IMG/VR virus record: IMGVR_UViG_3300008216_000058
Coordinates: 1 to 27,521 of that record
DNA from: a virus
DNA length: 27,521 nt
Reading direction: 5' to 3' (one strand)
Program-made: the position numbers and the translations under genes
The notes under the pieces: model-generated
Told to the model about the DNA's origin: nothing
What the model saw: the letters and a program-made list of their open reading frames with translations, nothing else
The model's database searches: none
Part shown: one piece after another, positions 24,947 to 27,521 of the stretch
Layout of the letters: each line of letters begins with the position of its first letter
How positions within the stretch are numbered: position 1 is the first letter of the stretch

Positions 24947-25252
24947 ATGAATGACAAAACTACCACCGGAGTGGCCAGCACCACCGCCGACGACCGACAA
25001 CTCGCTTTCTCTGCCCGATTGGCACTCGTCTTTGACCACCTTGCAAAACTCCTCGAAGAACGGCACAGACACCATGGAGATGCCGTCTTTGAGCCCGAGG
25101 CTATCTTCAGCCAAATCAGCCCAAAAGAGCGAATTTATGTCATGCTCGACTACAAGCTTACCAGGTATCAACAGGGCAACTCAGAACTGAGAGGCGAAAA
25201 CCTGGATGACATGCTAGGCTACCTCTTGTTACTCAAGATATTGGAGCAATAA
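24947..25252 (+). CDS. MazG/DUF1599-like small helical protein
   Basis: A 101-residue all-helical protein. Residues about 60-100 (KERIYVMLDYKLTRYQQGNS, then ENLDDMLGYLLLLKILE) resemble the 'DK-x2-R...E(N/S)-x2-D-x2-x2-Y-x2-L' helical pattern of phage MazG-like/DUF1599 proteins that act on nucleotides or are linked to nucleotide modification. Candidate metal-binding acids are E84, D87 and D88. The RHRHHGD segment (40-45) would match the 'YGD' turn. ATG 24947 is taken; ATG 24951 in another frame gives a less coherent product. Function is tentative. Confidence 0.4.
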   Translation: MNDKTTTGVASTTADDRQLAFSARLALVFDHLAKLLEERHRHHGDAVFEPEAIFSQISPKERIYVMLDYKLTRYQQGNSELRGENLDDMLGYLLLLKILEQ

Positions 25253-25860
25253 TGCCTGATCCCCTTACCCAACAACTCGCTGCCAAAATCGCTCAAAGAA
25301 AAGAAGCTGCTGAGAATTTATCAAGGCGTGCTGCCGAAGGAGAAGAGTCCTTCACCAGCAAAAGACAGCCACCAGGAACTATCGAGCACGCCAGAGAGAT
25401 TACCCTCGATGACTTGACAGGAAAGGGCCGTCGCACCGTTGAGGATGCGGAAGGTAAAGACGCGCGCTACCGTTTTGACTGGTACAACATGACGTACTCC
25501 ACAAAAAGCGGGAAGGGTCCGCAGGGAAAAAGAAATCCCGAGCTAAAGAACTGGATGGAGTTTGCCCTGATGCAGAGCCTTGCCAAGAAAGGATTTATCG
25601 GAAAAGGAACCAAGCGCCCCGGACCGGGAAGCCTCTCATCGCTCAAAAGTTCTGGCGAATGGATGTCAATGCTAGTCAATGCTGGGCTCGTGAAGTCCAG
25701 CCTCATACCAAAGGAGTCTGCTAGACTGCGCGCAGCAAGGAAGGTATCGCGCAAGAAAAGACTGATAGGCGAGGCCCGACAGCGACCACTCAAGGATGTA
25801 GCAACCAAGGACATGACAGCGAAAGAAAGAAGAGAGTGGTCCAAGAGGCAGAAGAAGTAG
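25252..25860 (+). CDS. Basic unknown protein (202 residues)
   Basis: The start overlaps the previous stop by one base (TAATG). The protein is Lys/Arg-rich with helical ends (LTQQLAAKIAQRKEAAENLS; RLRAARKVSRKKRLIGEARQ) and a central aromatic segment (ARYRFDWYNMTYSTKSG, WMEFALMQSLAKKGF). The C-terminal 60 residues are strongly basic and may contact DNA or RNA. No known family is recognised. It is part of the replication operon, so a DNA-binding accessory role is possible but unproven. Confidence 0.4.
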   Translation: MPDPLTQQLAAKIAQRKEAAENLSRRAAEGEESFTSKRQPPGTIEHAREITLDDLTGKGRRTVEDAEGKDARYRFDWYNMTYSTKSGKGPQGKRNPELKNWMEFALMQSLAKKGFIGKGTKRPGPGSLSSLKSSGEWMSMLVNAGLVKSSLIPKESARLRAARKVSRKKRLIGEARQRPLKDVATKDMTAKERREWSKRQKK

Positions 25861-26088
25861 ATGCCTAATCCAAAGGGTCCACAGCCCCCGGCCACCATGA
25901 CAAAACCACCAGAACCACCAGAAAAGAAAGTGGATGTGGCTGCAGAGGCTAAAATGCTCTTCAATAGCTGGAAGCCCACTACCGACGAAGGGAAGCGATA
26001 TAAGGAAGAACTCGGGGCTCTGGTTGGCGGTGGAGCTGGACCTGAAGAACTGGGACCTGAACCAGGACCGGGGCCCCTTCCAGCCTAA
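25861..26088 (+). CDS. Pro/Gly-rich small protein
   Basis: A 75-residue protein starting directly after the previous stop. The ends are Pro-rich (PNPKGPQPPATMTKPPEPPE; EELGPEPGPGPLPA), with a short helix in between (DVAAEAKMLFNSW). It is probably disordered. Position and tight spacing support a real gene; coding evidence is otherwise modest and the function is unknown. Confidence 0.35.
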   Translation: MPNPKGPQPPATMTKPPEPPEKKVDVAAEAKMLFNSWKPTTDEGKRYKEELGALVGGGAGPEELGPEPGPGPLPA

Positions 26089-26141
26089 GACGCTTGAAAA
26101 GAAGGCCTCGACATGAAAGAATTCCCACATGTACCAAGACA

Positions 26142-26348
26142 ATGACGGCAGCGAATCGGACTCAGGCACGCCTGAAAACCTGTATCGACTGCGACCGAAG
26201 CAGTTGGGAAGGGGTCTTCCTGAGATGCAAGGAATGCGGGTGCTTTATGACCGTCAAAGCGGCGATTCCCTGGATGAAATGCCCCATAGGCAAGTGGGGG
26301 CCCGGCAAGGACGTGGAGACCCCTTCAGAGACTCCTGAAGATGGCTAA
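26142..26348 (+). CDS. Six-cysteine mini zinc-binding protein
   Basis: A 68-residue protein from ATG 26142; an in-frame TTG at 26094 would add 16 residues. Cysteines at C14, C17, C29, C32, C34 and C47 (TCIDCDRS, RCKECGCFM, KCPIGKW) form a compact zinc-binding knot. The 'CxxCGCF...K...CP-GKW' arrangement is familiar from tiny uncharacterised proteins of T4-like and marine phages. The end is acidic and probably disordered. No function is established for this type. The ribosome site is weak, so the start is uncertain. Confidence 0.6.
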   Translation: MTAANRTQARLKTCIDCDRSSWEGVFLRCKECGCFMTVKAAIPWMKCPIGKWGPGKDVETPSETPEDG

Positions 26349-26375
26349 ATACTGTCCCTCCCTCAGGGGAGGTAA

Positions 26376-26389
26376 GTATATATATATAC
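26376..26389. repeat. Perfect 14-base TA palindrome
   Basis: GTATATATATATAC is self-complementary and sits at the start of the non-coding stretch after the six-cysteine gene. It is easily melted DNA and contains TATA-type -10-like hexamers. Confidence 0.7.
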
Positions 26390-26480
26390 AATTATTCCAA
26401 TACTCACAAGGGTACCCCCCCTCCGGCCGGCCAGACTCCATTATCTTCCAAGTGCCCGGAATCACTGGGGAAAGAAGCGT

Positions 26481-26502
26481 CACCCCATGGAACCATAGGG
26501 TG
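26481..26502. repeat. Inverted repeat with 10-base arms (operator candidate)
   Basis: Left arm CACCCCATGG (26481-26490), spacer AA, right arm CCATAGGGTG (26493-26502). The arms are complementary except for one position. Length and symmetry fit a dimeric repressor site. A third half-site, ATGGGGTGAT, occurs at 26562-26571. Confidence 0.6.
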
Positions 26503-26610
26503 ATTGGGGACCGAAAGCCTGGCCTAATCGGGGGACTGGTCGGCCATGAGCTCCACGATAGATGGGGTGATCCATACAAGATTCAGCTATTGCCATTCGA
26601 GTCTCAAGCC

Positions 26611-26627
26611 CATAACCTACGGTTATG
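26611..26627. promoter_or_regulatory. Inverted repeat containing the start codon of the RHH gene
   Basis: CATAACC (26611-26617), spacer TAC, GGTTATG (26621-26627): a perfect 7-base inverted repeat whose right arm ends in the ATG of the ribbon-helix-helix gene. It could be a DNA operator for self-repression or an RNA hairpin hiding the start codon. No clear ribosome site is seen otherwise. Confidence 0.55.
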
Positions 26628-26912
26628 CCTACTCGACGTGACCCAAAACCAATCGATGCCACCGTAGGTGAAGTGACCGGTAGCCTGGTTGCACTTGCTA
26701 ACACCAAAGAACCCGAATTGACGCGGCGCCAACAATTGAACGTCAAGCTATCCACTGCAGACTTTCAGCTATTGAATACGCTGCGTAAACACTACGGGCA
26801 TAGCTGGGCTTCAATGGTCTCGAGAATCCTGTGGATGATTGCCCGAACATTACGAACCGGGCGCGATCCATACACAGGTAAACCGCTTGACTGGACCGTG
26901 AACAACGAATAG
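26625..26912 (+). CDS. Ribbon-helix-helix DNA-binding protein (Arc/CopG type)
   Basis: A 95-residue protein. Residues about 37-43 (QLNVKLS) form the DNA-contacting strand, 44-56 (TADFQLLNTLRKH) helix A, and 60-74 (SWASMVSRILWMIAR) helix B, the classic RHH pattern. A 25-residue basic head precedes it and a polar tail follows. Such proteins bind palindromes as dimers and often repress their own gene. This fits the inverted repeats upstream and over its start codon, and the hairpin-like repeats downstream. No strong ribosome site precedes ATG 26625, consistent with control at the start. Fold is moderately sure; targets are inferred. Confidence 0.6.
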   Translation: MPTRRDPKPIDATVGEVTGSLVALANTKEPELTRRQQLNVKLSTADFQLLNTLRKHYGHSWASMVSRILWMIARTLRTGRDPYTGKPLDWTVNNE

Positions 26913-26927
26913 CTTGCAATCTGCAAG
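26913..26927 (+). other. Perfect hairpin directly after the RHH stop
   Basis: CTTGCA, loop ATC, TGCAAG: a 6-base perfect stem starting one base after the TAG (26910-26912). No T-run follows, so it is not a canonical terminator; it may be an mRNA end-stabiliser or operator. Confidence 0.55.
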
Positions 26928-26954
26928 TATAAGAGTAAGGTAGTTGGTAGCTAA

Positions 26955-26975
26955 TCGAATGCTAGATCCATTCGA
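26955..26975 (+). other. Hairpin 1 with CTAGATC loop
   Basis: Stem arms TCGAATG (26955-26961) and CATTCGA (26969-26975) are perfectly complementary, 7 base pairs, around a seven-base loop CTAGATC (26962-26968). The same loop recurs 45 bases downstream on a different stem. Confidence 0.75.
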
Positions 26976-26992
26976 AACAGTGCTGATTTAAC

Positions 26993-26998
26993 TATAAA
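26993..26998 (+). promoter_or_regulatory. Weak -10-like hexamer between the two CTAGATC hairpins
   Basis: TATAAA lies between the hairpins. A poor -35 match (TTCGAA, 26971-26976) is 16 bases upstream. If used, transcription would start near the second hairpin. Low confidence. Confidence 0.2.
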
Positions 26999-27001
26999 GC
27001 C

Positions 27002-27018
27002 GAGCGCTAGATCCGCTC
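27002..27018 (+). other. Hairpin 2 with identical CTAGATC loop
   Basis: Stem arms GAGCG (27002-27006) and CGCTC (27014-27018) close the same loop CTAGATC (27007-27013). It ends six bases before the GAGG ribosome site of the next gene, so an RNA form could influence initiation. Confidence 0.75.
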
Positions 27019-27033
27019 TCAATTGAGGTAACT

Positions 27034-27521
27034 ATGTCAAAGCAAAACACTATCAAGGTCTATGACGGACCGTCTCTTATCGATGGCCAGCGAATTATTG
27101 TCCTGCTAACCGGACTCGCCACGGCATCAACCAACGACAAGACTGGAGACATGCTCCAGACGTGGATCATGCGGTACGGCATCGCGCCGCATGAGGCCGT
27201 CAAGACAGGCGACGACGTCAGCGTATGCGGACAATGTCCATTGCGCCGAGTCCATTACAAAGAGTTGAACGTTTCTAAAAAGCCTTGCTACGTTCTAACC
27301 TTTCAAGCGCCACGTTCGACATGGGTCGCTAACCGTGATTTGGAAGTGACAGAATCGGAAACGGTCCAGTCACTGATAGCAGGCAGGAAAGTCCGCCGTG
27401 GTTCCTATGGTGACCCAAACGCAGTACCGATAGCAGTTTGGACAATGCTCGACAATGGCGAAAGACCTACCGGTTATACCCACCAATGGGAGACGGGCGC
27501 GAACCTTTCAGCCTATGTGAT
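27034..27521 (+). CDS. Conserved phage CxxC protein of unknown function, cut at the window end
   Basis: The frame is open from ATG 27034 to the last base (162 full codons, no stop). GAGG at 27025-27028 is the ribosome site. Visible features are DGPSLIDGQRIIVLLTGLA, then STNDKTGDMLQTWIMR, AVKTGDDVSVCGQCPLRR (C65, C68), CYVLTFQAP (C85), RRGSYGDPNAVP and TGYTHQW. The order 'G..i....T......N.KTGdm.Q..i', 'eAv..G.d.s.CG.C..R', 'CYV', 'G.YGdp...P', 'GYTh.W' matches a widespread uncharacterised phage/plasmid protein as I recall it; no function can be assigned. The three cysteines may hold a metal. It is preceded by the twin CTAGATC hairpins, suggesting specific control. Confidence 0.6.
   Translation, partial: MSKQNTIKVYDGPSLIDGQRIIVLLTGLATASTNDKTGDMLQTWIMRYGIAPHEAVKTGDDVSVCGQCPLRRVHYKELNVSKKPCYVLTFQAPRSTWVANRDLEVTESETVQSLIAGRKVRRGSYGDPNAVPIAVWTMLDNGERPTGYTHQWETGANLSAYV

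Larger units (their letters stand above)
26349..26624. promoter_or_regulatory. 276-base palindrome-rich non-coding region (operator/origin candidate)
   Basis: No convincing gene lies here. The region holds a short hairpin CCTCC-CTCAGG-GGAGG (26357-26372 area), a perfect 14-base palindrome of alternating TA (26376-26389), GGGTACCC and CCGGCCGG palindromes, and a near-perfect inverted repeat at 26481-26502. GGGTGA occurs three times: inverted within 26478-26486, direct within 26498-26504 and within 26564-26570. An AT-rich melt-prone tract beside repeats could be an origin or a promoter-operator. This is inference. Confidence 0.45.

Noticed and set aside
24951-25190. A 79-codon frame starting four bases after ATG 24947
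   Set aside because: The product is Ser/Pro/Thr-rich and incoherent, while the 24947 frame gives a helical MazG-like protein and joins the next gene through TAATG.
26129-26338. A 69-codon frame overlapping the six-cysteine gene
   Set aside because: The alternative frame with six regularly placed cysteines and a known-looking GKW ending is clearly the coding one.
26467-26567. Possible G-quadruplex from several G-runs (GGGG, GGG, GGGG, GGGGG, GGGG)
   Set aside because: The loops between runs are about 5 to 29 bases, too long for a stable canonical quadruplex.
26341-26667. A 108-codon + frame spanning the palindrome-rich region
   Set aside because: It has no good ribosome site, its product is patchy with runs like KYIYIQL read from a TA palindrome, it overlaps the RHH gene by 43 bases in another frame, and the DNA is full of inverted repeats. 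A regulatory region explains it better, though a small real gene cannot be excluded.
26931-27018. tRNA-like signal (GTTGGTAG D-loop-like segment followed by a 7-base-loop hairpin)
   Set aside because: No T-arm with a TTCRANY loop and no matching acceptor stem follow. The loop would have T at the position 3' of the anticodon, where a purine is usual. The second hairpin repeats the same loop, so a shared protein or RNA element is more likely.

Overview
The window looks like part of the genome of a tailed dsDNA bacteriophage, most likely short-tailed (podovirus-like) and environmental. Every supportable gene is on the + strand. Most neighbours overlap by 1 to 14 bases (ATGA or TAATG junctions) or sit within about 20 bases of each other. 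There are no rRNAs, convincing tRNAs, CRISPR arrays or insertion sequences. The host cannot be read off directly. A possible spanin-type pair beside the endolysin leans towards a host with two membranes, but this is inference. Head, portal and terminase genes are absent and presumably lie upstream of base 1. The first gene starts at a TAATG junction, so an upstream gene probably ends at bases 3-5.

Region 1 (5-18850) is the tail, ejection and adhesion module. It holds a large nozzle-like tail protein, a beta-helix spike-like protein, two tandem paralogous small structural proteins, a Gly/Met-rich small protein, and two helical, low-complexity virion-type proteins. A 2318-residue giant protein follows, probably an internal or ejected virion protein, with a LysM-like stretch. 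Then come a small beta protein, an 844-residue tail fibre with internal repeats and a LamG-like C-terminus, a free-standing 70-residue copy of a fibre domain, a small HeH/SAP-like protein and a Gly-rich protein.

Region 2 (18850-20634) is the lysis cassette: a GH25 lysozyme with a peptidoglycan-binding N-terminus, a membrane-anchored coiled-coil protein (inner-spanin candidate), a protein with three hydrophobic segments and a cysteine-rich tail (holin and/or lipoprotein candidate), and a small unknown.

Region 3 (20687-26348) is replication and recombination. It begins with a DnaD-like initiator with an N-terminal winged helix. A 58-residue gene lies partly inside its 3' end. Next come a resolvase-like PD-(D/E)XK nuclease, a zinc-ribbon protein, a RecB/Cas4-like nuclease with an Fe-S-type cysteine set, a Sak4-like ATPase, an SSB-like protein ending in DDDIPF, a MazG-like helical protein, two basic or low-complexity proteins, and a six-cysteine mini-protein. 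Together these can process DNA ends, load or anneal single strands and resolve junctions. No DNA polymerase is visible.

Region 4 (26349-27521) is different in texture: two non-coding stretches (276 and 121 bases) rich in inverted repeats, separated by a ribbon-helix-helix (RHH) protein gene, then a conserved CxxC protein cut by the window end. The most unusual signal is here: two hairpins with the same seven-base loop CTAGATC but entirely different, self-complementary stems, placed just before the last gene. I see no gene-free stretch longer than 300 bases.
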